Assembly: GCF_947507565.1 (NCBI RefSeq)
Contig: NC_089178.1
Location: 1,364,001 to 1,428,000, forward strand
Direction of reading: 5' to 3'
DNA length: 64,000 nt
DNA from: Oscarella lobularis
Lineage: Eukaryota; Porifera; Homoscleromorpha; Homosclerophorida; Oscarellidae
In this document: positions 55,260 to 64,000 of the stretch, in pieces
Layout: every line of letters starts with the position of its first letter
Position numbering within the stretch: position 1 is the stretch's first letter
Made by a program: the position numbers and the translations under genes
The notes under the pieces: generated by a model
Told to the model about the DNA's origin: nothing
Seen by the model: the letters and a program-made list of their open reading frames with translations, nothing else
Databases searched by the model: none

Positions 55260-55560
55260 ATAGGTGGAAGCGAAATCATCAAGCTTTTGCGGACAAAGGA
55301 CAGCTCCGCTGTCGTAGCGTGATTTCCGCTAAAAATGCGATTTGGCGTTTTGTCCTATACATTTTCAATTCTTCATGTGATATTTAATTTTGCATGCCAT
55401 AAATAGATAAATGTAATTTCATTATTCTGTATATATTTCGAGTTTTTATTCGATTTTCTACGCAGTTTTTATTTTGAATTTTGGTGCGATTTTGATTTTG
55501 ATTTTTTTGGTGCAATTTTATTTCGATTTTAAATGCGATTTTAATTTTGATTTTAATGCG
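55260..55560. repeat. AT-rich GCGATTTTGATTT degenerate repeat
   Basis: Low-complexity run of GATTTT and GCGATTTT motifs preceding the integrase-like gene; no gene seen. Confidence 0.6.
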
Positions 55561-55562
55561 GC

Positions 55563-56480
55563 TTGGGTGCTGTTTTCACTATTGAAAGACGTTTACGCCA
55601 CTTTCGCCTGAGCATTAGAGATTCATACTCTACTATGTCGGACAGCGATTTAAACGAAAAAATTTCGTCGATTACAAGAGAGAAACCTGACGCAGGATAC
55701 AGGATGATGTCAGGTCTGTTTTTCGCAAAAGGATACATCCTCGAGTCAATGGCACGCTGTGATCCGCAAGGCGTGTGCCTTCGGTGGATTAGGGCTGCTC
55801 ATCTTCGTCGAGCTTATTCTGTTCTCGGCCCACAGGCATTGTGGCACAAAGACGGGCATCATAAATTAATCAAGTAATGTAACTTAGAAAGCGTTCACAC
55901 AACAGTAAAATGGATACGGCTGCTTTAGGTGGAGATTCATAGTTCATGCAGGAATCGATGGTTTCTCAAGTGTTCCGGTTTACCTGCACTGCTCGACGAA
56001 TAACAAGGCGGCGACGGTTCTGCGCCTATTTAATGAAGCCGTCAGAGAGTTTGGGCTGCCTGCTCGTGTCCGTAGTGACCAGGGCGGTGGAAATTACGAC
56101 GTTGCCTGGGCAATGCTGAGTCATCCGCAAAGAGGAATTGGAACAATGATTGTCGGTCGTAGTGTTCACAACCAAAGAATCGAACGGCTGTGGAGAGATG
56201 TGTACTCCGGCGTTATTAAGTTTTACAAAGAATTATTTCAGCATATGGAAGGCTGTCATTGCCTGAACCCTATGAGCGAACGAGACCTCCTCTCTACATT
56301 TTGTTTATGGTCCCCGAAGTAATCGTCACCTGGGGACATGGAGGAAGGGCTAGATTAATCACAAAATCAGTGGAGTGGGCAAGTCACCAATTCAACTGTG
56401 GGTGCAGGGAATGCAGAATCTGGCTAATTCTTTGTTTGCTCCGGTGCAAGAGCTCTTTCATAAAAGTTCATATTTTTTAA
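55563..56480 (+). pseudogene. rve/DDE integrase-core protein, 5' truncated and partly frameshifted
   Basis: Two exons with an intron at 55874-55928 (AA|GTAATG...TTTAG|GTGG). Exon 1 carries the end of a helix-turn-helix region (TIERRLRHFRLSIRDSY) and LGPQALWHKDGHHKL with the first catalytic Asp. Exon 2 carries HAGIDGFSSVPVYLH, the second Asp in VRSDQGGGNYDVA and the catalytic Glu in VHNQRIERLWRDV. This is the integrase-core family found in many copies in fish and cnidarians. The N-terminal HTH start is missing, a segment after FAKGY looks deleted, and frame changes occur after about 56,300. All three catalytic residues remain. Confidence 0.75.
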
Positions 56481-56711
56481 ATCTAACGTAATTGTCTAAT
56501 ACGTGGACGTGTAGATACCGTATTACCTCGCTTAGAAGCACATGCGCTTGTACGCGAAAAAGGCCTTAATGACTTTCAGTTTTTCTCCTCTACTTTTATG
56601 CGCATGTGCCTGTAAGTGAATTTTTTATTTTTGAAGAAATCGTATGCTTTTACAATGCTTTGCATATCATATAGTATTTTTTGTCGACGGTCTTTTCCAG
56701 TCTAGTGTTAA

Positions 56712-57420
56712 TTTTCTTCACTTTCATCTGCACTGCTAACTTCGTCATCCTCTTCCTCTGTTTCTTTGTCTTCGTCATCCGTTCTTTCTTCATCATCCGT
56801 TCCTTCATCATCCGTTGTCGTGTCACTCCCTTCATCACCGGAACTTTCTTCAGCGTCAGACGTGCCGCCTAATCCAAGAATTTTTCGGAGACGAGAGTGT
56901 AATTCAACGCCGCTGCCTGCACTTGAAGGAATGGTACCGCATTAATCAACTCTTTGTCAAGGTCTTTCCAGCATTGACTGACTCATTCTGCAACTTGGGT
57001 GTAAGAGGCTGATCTTCTATTGCCACTTTTTGTGTACTCACCTTCGCCATCTGCAAGCCATTCTGCCCACTTTCTGCGCATCATTTCCTTGCAAGGTTGC
57101 AAAATTGGGATAAGTCCGGATGGTATGAAAACAGCCTTTGTTTGATGATGTCGCGATAAGGTTGAAAGAGCTCTTTTGCTAATATAACTTGCGTGCTTGT
57201 CGTAGAAGAGAACGCCTTTGGCACGAAAGAGAGAGCGGCACTTCCACACTCGCATAGCTGCAGCGCCTTCGCTTATTCCCACAACCAGGGCAGCTGCTGT
57301 TACGATGTTACGAGGAAAAAAGTCAAGTTATGGGCGTGTTTAGCACCCAAAGTTTTGCTCCCTCTGACGGATTTTTATGCGGCTCCTGCAAGAACAGCAC
57401 CGCTCCATTAATAGTACCAT
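56712..57420 (-). pseudogene. Pogo/Tigger-like transposase C-terminal fragment
   Basis: Minus strand: GAVLFLQEPHKNPSEG, LFYDKHASYISKRALS, FIPSGLIPILQPC (the third catalytic site region; the expected Asp is not clear), RRKWAEWLADGEGEYTKSG, then after an in-frame TGA (probably former Trp) an acidic Asp/Glu-rich tail ending near 56,712. Different family from the Tigger at 29-31 kb. Confidence 0.65.
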
Positions 57421-57423
57421 CTT

Positions 57424-58488
57424 ATAGTGCGTTCACACTGAGGCAAAACAACCGTACCGTACCGAACCGTTTCGATACGGTACGGTTATTTTTGTTTCTG
57501 AACGAGAACTGTACTCAACCAAACCGTACCCAAACCGTACCACCTCGAGCTGCCGTACCAGATACGGTTCGGTTGTTGGTACGGTTATAAAAAATAGAGT
57601 ATTCTACCGTTTCTGTCCTTCGAAACTCGACGTTCACGACGGTTGGTTCATTGTTAATTTCAAGGAACATCTTACGTCACAATGAAGATGGAACTCACTC
57701 ATTTCACCGGTAAGCTAGGACTAATCGTCATTGAAATGTCTTTCGTAGACGAAGAAGTCAAGTTTTTAATTCGAGTGTGGGGAGAAGAGGAGGTCCAGGG
57801 GCAGTTAGAGGGTTGTAAGCGAAATCGGCAAGTGCATGAAGGAATAGCGAGAAGGATGAGGGAAAGGGAGTATGAGAAGACGGCAGACCAGTGCAGGATA
57901 AAGATGAAGAAGCTAAAAGGGGACTATCGAAAGGTGAAGGATAAGAACGGCGAAACAGGAAGAGGGAAAAAGACGTGCAAGTTTTTTGAAGACCTGGACA
58001 AGGTTCTTGGGCACCGGCCGGCGACTTGTCCACCTATTCTATTAGAGAGTTTGGGTACGGGGGAAGAAGAGGAGGAAGAGGTCGAGGAGGAAATCAGAGA
58101 AGTCGAGGAAGATGCTTGTTTGCGAGAGATCGAAATAGAAGAAGAAGAGGAGGAAGATCGTTCAAGAGGAAAGGAAAAGGAAAACAGTAGGAGAAAAAAG
58201 GGAAAGGGGCTGAAGAGGAATCGGGAAGATAGGCTGGCGGGAGTATTCAGGGAGACGATGAAGGACATGTGGGAGGGAATGATGACAGCTGAGGAGGAGC
58301 AAAAAGAGAAAGAAGGGCGTACGAGAAAGAGAAGACACGCGAAGAGAGAGCGTATGAAGAGAGGAGAAGGAGCGAAGAGAGAGTTTCAACTGAGATTGAT
58401 GCAGATCATGATGGAAGGCCAGCAGAGGCAGAAGGAAAGTCAGCTTCTGCAGTCGCAAAACTCTCCTCACCACCAGTAAAATATTCAT
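57424..58488 (+). mobile_element. PIF/Harbinger-type element fragment (left end plus Myb-like gene)
   Basis: Left part begins TATAGTGCGTTCACACTGAG, a start common in PIF/Harbinger elements, followed by repeated ACCGTACC motifs in both orientations (57,450-57,590). A Myb-like gene follows. No transposase and no right TIR were found; the Helitron end at 58,576 truncates it. Confidence 0.55.
57682..58479 (+). CDS. Myb/SANT-like DNA-binding protein of PIF/Harbinger type
   Basis: ATG 57682, a 40-bp intron (57711-57750: ACCG|GTAAGC...TCGTAG|ACG), stop at 58477-58479, about 250 aa. N-terminal Myb_DNA-bind_4-like trihelix: EEVKFLIRVWGEEEVQGQLE, GIARRMREREYEKTADQCRI, KMKKLKGDYRKVKDKN. A long Glu-rich region and a basic coiled-coil tail follow. 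In PIF/Harbinger transposons a separate Myb-like protein recruits the transposase to DNA and the nucleus. The frame is intact. It could also be a host trihelix gene. Confidence 0.7.
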   Translation: MKMELTHFTGKLGLIVIEMSFVDEEVKFLIRVWGEEEVQGQLEGCKRNRQVHEGIARRMREREYEKTADQCRIKMKKLKGDYRKVKDKNGETGRGKKTCKFFEDLDKVLGHRPATCPPILLESLGTGEEEEEEVEEEIREVEEDACLREIEIEEEEEEDRSRGKEKENSRRKKGKGLKRNREDRLAGVFRETMKDMWEGMMTAEEEQKEKEGRTRKRRHAKRERMKRGEGAKREFQLRLMQIMMEGQQRQKESQLLQSQNSPHHQ

Positions 58489-58587
58489 AGATAGCTAGAT
58501 AGATAGCTAAATAGATAGGGGAGATATTAGATTTATATATTATATTAATATAATATTATACAATATTATATAGCACTAGCTAAGTCA

Positions 58588-58602
58588 CCCGCCTTCGGCG
58601 GG
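58588..58602 (-). terminator. Helitron 3' terminal stem-loop
   Basis: Perfect 6-bp stem CCCGCC/GGCGGG with a GAA loop, nine bases before the terminal CTAG on the minus strand. In Helitrons this hairpin acts as a transposition terminator. Its sequence differs from the three non-autonomous ends at 25-26.7 kb. Confidence 0.8.
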
Positions 58603-58719
58603 AGCCCGTGAGTATTGAGGTGATGTTTTCGCGTCTGTGTTAGCATTACCCAGGCAACACCAACGTGGAGGTCCAGACGCTTCGTTGCCCAAACTGGTGG
58701 TCGTTTTGAGTGGTCAAAA

Positions 58720-58922
58720 CAGACAGATTCAAAGACAGACTGGCCGAAATTACACAAAAAATCACGAAGGCGTAGGCTCACAGACAGAAAGTACGCAAAC
58801 AAACAGACAAATTGGGATACAGACAGGCAGAAACTACACAGACAAACATACAGATGCGGAGACAGACAGGCAGAAACTGCACAGACAAATACAGATATGC
58901 GGAGACAGACGCGAAGAAACTT

Positions 58923-58958
<36 letters not shown>

Positions 58959-59410
58959 TGCAAGGACAGACAGGCAGACAAACACGAAAGGGGAGACAGA
59001 CAGGCAGAAACTATGCTAACAAACATACATCGGACACAGACAGGCAGAGACTACACAGACAAATATACATATGTGGAGAGGCAAGCAGTACAGTACAGAG
59101 ACAAACACACAGATGCATCAGAGACAGGCAAAAACTACATACAGATGGCAAGGCAGACAGGCTGACATTACATAGAGAAACACACAAATGCAAAGACGGA
59201 AAGGGAGAAAGTACACAGACAGAACACGAAGGCGGAGACAGACGTGCAGAAACTATACAAACAAACACACAGATGCGGATACAGACAGGCAGAAACTACA
59301 CAGACAAACACACAGATGCGAACACAGACAAACACACAGATGCGAATCGCAGAGAGGATACACAGATGCGAATCAGGGAGAGGCAAAACCTACACAGACA
59401 CAGACAAACT
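58720..59410. repeat. Degenerate ~40-bp tandem repeat (ACAGACAGGCAGAAACTACAC)
   Basis: About 15 imperfect units rich in CAGACAGGCAGAAACTACAC and AGACAAACACACAGATGCGG. It gives open frames on both strands that look like Cys-rich or Thr-rich proteins but are repeat artefacts. Confidence 0.9.
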
Positions 59411-59443
59411 TTAAGAAGGGTGATGTAGATAGGTGGTGGCAGT

Positions 59444-62400
59444 TTAGGACAGAACTTCGTGGTAGACGACGTTTCTGGTGGACGGTGTGTTTACGTGTAT
59501 AAAGAGATTGCTGTTGCTTGATACTCTGCTGCATGCAACGTAGAACTGGCCGTGGCTGAAGCATGGGTCTTGTAACTCGAGACCTGCGACTTTTAACGTC
59601 TGTCCTTGAGACTTGTTTATTGTCATCGCCATTGCAGGTTTGATTGGGAACTGGCGTCGAGTAAACGTAAAAGGCAATCCGGTGTCCGATGGCGTTAGTG
59701 ATATCATTGGAAGGTAGAGTATTTCCCCTTTTCGTGAGCCGGTGGAGATGACGGTTTCTAAACATCTTTCCATAGTCTTCCTTATGATGAGTCTTGTACC
59801 GTTTGCAATTCCTGGAGCAAGATTGCGAAGGACCATGACAGGCAAACCGATTTTGAGACGAAGTTGATAGGGCGGCATTCCCGATGGCTGCAGAGAGTTC
59901 AAGAATTCCAAAGGATACTGAGTAGCATCATCTTCGTTTGGAACGCTGTCAATTGCATTATATGTTTTGACGTCGTTTCCTGGAAATCTATTGAGTAGAA
60001 TATTATTTATGGCGTTGACGGTCTCGTTGAGAGGTGCCAGAATCGCTCTTTCCATCAGCCAGTCAATGTTGGCGTGGTTGTCTTCCAGGTTGTCGTAAAC
60101 TTTGTCGAAGAGCTCGTCGTCTGTAGAAACGATATGACACAATTCTTCAGGTACAGTGATTGTTTGGGTGTCAACTGTACACGGTATTCTTCCATCGCCA
60201 ACGGTGAGGAGAAGATTGGAGAAAGCTGCTGCGTTGAGATCGTTGTGTAGGTGAACTCTCATGTTCGTTGTCAAAGAATGGGTTTCCACGTAATGCCATA
60301 GTGGGGACGATTTCAGGTAAGAGTGAATTTCGTTTGCCCGTGTTCCTCCGCGGATGACTGGAAGAGTTTGGCGAAAGTCTCCGGAAAGGACAAAGAGAAC
60401 TCCGCCAAAAATTTTCTGACAATCTCGTATGTCTCGGAAAGTGCGATCGACCGCTTCGAGTGCAACCCTGTTCATCATTGTTGATTCATCCCAGAAGACT
60501 GCCGAGCATTCTTTGATTAATTTTGCCGTTTGCGTTCCTTTCTTGATGTTGCACATGGGTTGGTCGGAGGAGGTAAGGTCGAGAGGAATTTTAAATGTGG
60601 AATGTGATGTTCGTCCATTGGGGAGTAGTTGCGAAGCAATTCCACTACTGGCCGTTGCGAGGGCTATAAGTCGTTGACTTCGAATGCGACTGAGAGCCAT
60701 TTTCGCAAGGTAGGTTTTGCCTGTTCCTCCTGGTGCGTCGATGAATAAGAATCCTCCGCGTTTTTCGTCAATCAGTTGAATGATTCGGTCGTATATAATT
60801 CGTTGATCAACTGTAAGGTTTTCCTCATTTTCGTCAAGAAATTGCTGAAGAACTGCGACGTCGTAAGCAGTCTCTCTAGCGTAATCGGAGGCGGCGGAAT
60901 CAGAATGAGTTCTGTTTGTAGTAGGAAGGCCAAAATGAGTAAGGTTGTCACCGGATATTTCGTGCACAATGTCTTCAATTCGTATTAGAGCGTCGTTGTA
61001 CAATGCCGGGGTGAAAGGAGCGTCAAACTCGCGCGTTGCTTGACGATAGCGATGAAGAAGGTCTTCGGTCATTGAATTTTTGTGCGTTTCCCATAGATGA
61101 AGTGGATCAGCCAACTGACAGGAAGTGAGCAGAATGGAAAATAGGACGCGCAGAGAATGAGGCGAGGCGTGGGCGGAGGCTTCTTCCATTGCAGTTCTCC
61201 AATGAGCGTCATCTTCGAGCAGTCCAAGAGCTCGACACGCTTCGCGAAAGCTGGGGTAGAGATTGCCGTCGACTGTGCGGAGGTTTTCGAATGAACAGCA
61301 ACCTGTTTGGTGATGAAGTAGAAGTCGGAGAAAAAAGCATTCCGCTTGTCTTGGATGAACATTGTAGACTCTGCCGATCGCAGAACTGCTTTTGAAAGAG
61401 GTCATTTCGCCGTCGGCGTTGAGAACTGGCGCGCTTCCTCTTATCCTTGGTTTCCAAACTTTGCCTTTATCGACGAAAGTGAAGTATTGTGGAACATTTG
61501 AGTAGAGAAGATTTTTAACGAATTTTCTGTCTGCAGAAATGATGTTCCTTGTTTGTGGAGAATGGTATCGCTGACAAAGTGCGAAGAAAGCGGTGAGAGT
61601 AGTTTTTGGTGGATGTTGTGCTTTATCCTGAGCGTTTTCTGGTGTGAAAAGTACCCTTTGACCATTCGGAAGGTGAACCTGAAGATTGATGACAGCCGGA
61701 TAATGCTTATGAATGTGAAATCCGAAAATCCTCCAGCAAGCTTCGCTGCAGCTGACGTAACGTGCCGCTTGAAAGATGTCGATTTCGTCTGAAGGGTTGT
61801 GTCTTTGAAAAGCAAATGCTGCCATGTCGTTGCCTTTGTTCACGTACTTGATGACGTATTTGATTGCGTTGATACTGTTGCAGACTTCGACATTAATGTG
61901 GCAGTCGTACTTTTCGCACAGGTACGGAGAGTACGGTACAACAAACCGGTTGTCGACGGTAACGTTTTTGCCGCGAACTTTTTTTACTCCGGTGTGTCCG
62001 CCTTCGCACGGCTTACGTCTGCGATACAGTGGATATCCGTCATCTGCGCAAATGGTTTCGGAAATGAAGTCTTTCGGAAAATTCTTCGAGCAAAAGTTAT
62101 CCTTCATGCATACGCACTGGGGGTTGAGGCGCCCGCAAGGACCGTGGATCATGTTCCTCATGACAATATCGTGTAAGACGGGATTTTCTTGCTTGGACGG
62201 AATTTCAGCTGAAATGACCTTGTCAATGGTGTCACCGTAGACTCGGCAACTCGATTCAAGCCAAAGAAGTATGTGGGCGTGAGGAAGTCCCCGTTTCTGC
62301 CATTCGACGCAGTGGAGGTGGGCTCGAACAGGTCCGAAGATGCATTCTTTCGTCAGGTCGTCCATCATTTCTGTCAATTTCAAATGGAAGACGCGAGCGA

Positions 62401-64000
62401 CGATGTCGGGCCGTTGGTGCGCAGCTTGACCAGGAAGAAGATGCTGTACGATCTCTGGCCAAGATGGATTGCACGTTTGTGTGATGAAGTACGTAGGCCG
62501 GCCAAATTTTCGAACGTAAGCCATAGCGTCTTGAACTCTCTGATTCATGTACCGTGGTCCTCCAGTAAAGCTGCTTGGCAAAATTACTTTTTTGCCAATG
62601 TTGGCGGGATCTGCATCTTGTCGGGAGAGCGCGTCTGAGAACTCGGAGTAATTCTCTGCGCGGAGTTTCTTCTGATTGTGCCGAAGAAAATTGAGGCGAT
62701 CTGATTCAATTTTTACGTACATGTCGACTATAAATTGCTGCATGAGTTTTCCCCAGCGCAGTAACGTGTTAAAGTCAGGATCTGGGCGAAACATCATGAG
62801 AAAAGCATAGAATTTCATTGGCGTCAATTTCTTTCCTTTAGTTGTGAGCAATTCAATACTCCAGCCGTCTTTTCCTCGTGGAAAAAGGAGAGGATATTGA
62901 AGTGGATCGTAGCTTCTGTGGGTTTCTGCAATTCGTTGAAGTCCTCCTTCGCGGTGCTTTAGTACGATGTCTCGGTTTCCGTGTTTTTCGTCGAGCATCA
63001 AAACAGCAACTTCGTTAGTTTGTGGAGCATTGTATCGTCGTTCGTGTTCGCCGGTTGGTCTTTTATCTGCATCGATGACGACTTTCAAAGATTCGCTGTT
63101 TCTGGAAAGCATCTCCCTAGCAAAGTGAAAACTTCGGACGTAGGAATTCTGTGCCTGAAGCATCATTTGCAGATCGATAACAGTTGCCGGAGTGAGTCCT
63201 GGAATAGCCGCACATCGCAGACCGGCCTGGTCAGATGGGTCGTCAACAAAGTAGATTTGAGCAAATTTGTTTTGGCCGTCTTGGGAAGGTTCAAGAGATC
63301 CAATAAGGTGATACACTTGGCCTTGTATTCTGAAACAGGGGTTCCACTGGCCAAGAAACGATACTTGTTTACATCCCATTGATGTCATTTGAAAGGCCGA
63401 GTTGTAACACCGAATGTTACCGAGAAAATGCGCTGAACCTTGATGCTGTCCGAGGAGTAGAGACGCCAAAGGCTCGGGTGGTTTGGGTAAGAGAGGAATC
63501 TTCACTTTTCCTTTCTCGCAGCAAAGTCCCTCTGTTTCTCCCGGCCATTTGAGAGCTTTGCAGAATTCGCACTGAACTGTCATTGATCCTACGTTGCTAG
63601 GCAGGGGACGGTCAGTTTCATATCTGAAGATCATGAAATGTAAAATATTGTGTAAATTTGTTTCACTAACCAACCTAACCTGTACGCAGCATGGTCGTGG
63701 AGCGGTGAATTTTCTTGGGGCGGAAAACAATTCGGCGCTTGTTCATCGTCATCCACCATGTCAGGAACTGGAAAAATCCTTACAGATTCATCGTTGACGT
63801 CATTTGTCGGGTCATGCTCTGATGTGGAATTTTGTTGCAGTGATGCAATGACAAAGGAACGGTGCTCCTCAGCTTCGACAGTTTGTCCAGATCTAGAACA
63901 AAGGAAATAAGGGACACAAAACATAAGTTTCAGAATTCGCAGGTACTGGGACGTGTCAGCTAAGGGAAGCGTTCCAACGTAAATGTGGTCGTGCGTAACG
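59444..64000 (-). CDS. Helitron Rep-helicase (HUH nuclease plus PIF1-like helicase), spliced, 5' partial
   Basis: Minus strand: exons 64000-63947 (partial), 63892-63680, 63623-59444, with introns GTACCT...TTCTAG and GTTAGG...CTTCAG; over 1,480 aa. N-terminal zinc-finger-like CEFCKALKWPGETEGLCCE. Helitron-like N domain: VAVLMLDEKHGNRDIVLKH, RSYDPLQYPLLFPRG. HUH nuclease: RGLPHAHILLWLES (two metal-binding His) and YVIKYVNKGNDM with the catalytic Tyr region. SF1 helicase: Walker A IDAPGGTGKTYLAKM, Walker B VFWDESTMMNR, motif III VLSGDFRQTLPVI, motif V MTINKSQGQTL, motif VI YVACSRV. No stop or frameshift in the window, so this copy may be active. The stop is at 59446-59444, about 860 bp before the terminal hairpin. 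Confidence 0.93.

Larger units (their letters stand above)
58576..64000 (-). mobile_element. Helitron rolling-circle transposon (3' end in window, 5' end beyond right edge)
   Basis: On the minus strand the 3' end is a stem-loop CCCGCCGAAGGCGGG (58602-58588) followed by TGACTTAGCTAG, with CTAG at 58579-58576 and T next: the Helitron end signature with insertion between A and T. The element encodes a Rep-PIF1 protein upstream. A degenerate ~40-bp tandem array (58,720-59,410) lies between the gene and the 3' end. The 5' TC end was not seen. Confidence 0.88.

Noticed and set aside
56483-56640. Terminal repeat of the pogo-like fragment
   Set aside because: A CACATGCGCTTGTACGCG-type stretch and its partial inverse are present, but no matching opposite end or TA duplication could be placed.
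58566-59428. Cys-Val-Leu-rich and Thr-Asp-Arg-rich ORFs
   Set aside because: Products of the degenerate 40-bp tandem array; both strands are equally open.

Overview
The window is nuclear DNA from an early-branching animal, most likely a sponge. Intron-rich genes for conserved animal proteins (ASH2L, UCHL5, a CHP/tescalcin-type EF-hand protein, ODF2/cenexin, ATP-citrate lyase) sit beside many transposons. Scattered nuclear copies of mitochondrial genes use TGA for Trp, have trnR(ucu) between atp6 and cox3, and have nad6 followed by nad3. That arrangement fits demosponge or homoscleromorph mitochondria. The species cannot be fixed from the sequence.

Region by region. 1-7,100 is a compact block of host genes with introns mostly of 40-70 bp: ASH2L (minus, leaving the window at base 1) and UCHL5 (plus) share an 85-bp head-to-head promoter; the EF-hand gene (minus) and ODF2 (plus) form a second divergent pair. 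7,350-18,450 is a stack of decayed DIRS-type (tyrosine-recombinase) retrotransposons. One is split by an 890-bp near-palindromic foldback element with 10-bp target duplications, and one is broken at the recombinase by a gypsy-like LTR remnant. 19,400-22,700 holds a multi-exon gene of unknown family. 23,300-26,750 is a field of small repeats with three non-autonomous Helitron 3' ends. 27,300-35,050 mixes mitochondrial inserts (nad3, nad6, atp6, trnR, cox3, trnV, nad1) with two ATP-citrate lyase exons. A complete Tigger/pogo element lies two bases inside the splice donor between those exons. 35,050-37,740 is a broken PIF1/Helitron-type helicase joined to a DIRS gag. 38,600-47,620 is a very large 9-bp-unit minisatellite with higher-order structure and an inverted flank. 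49,090-53,510 is a P-element/THAP9-like transposon with inverted repeats and a target duplication. 54,000-58,500 holds fragments of DIRS, gypsy, an rve integrase, pogo, and a PIF/Harbinger-type Myb gene. 58,576 to the right edge is a near-complete Helitron encoding a spliced Rep-PIF1 protein.

The most unusual content is two DNA transposons that each carry a second, unrelated gene between their inverted repeats. The Tigger element has a HIRAN-like gene divergent from its transposase. The P-like element has an uninterrupted 325-aa ORF of unknown function convergent with a decayed transposase. The multi-exon gene at 19.4-22.7 kb, the minisatellite architecture, and the run of GC-AG introns in the host genes are the other leads.
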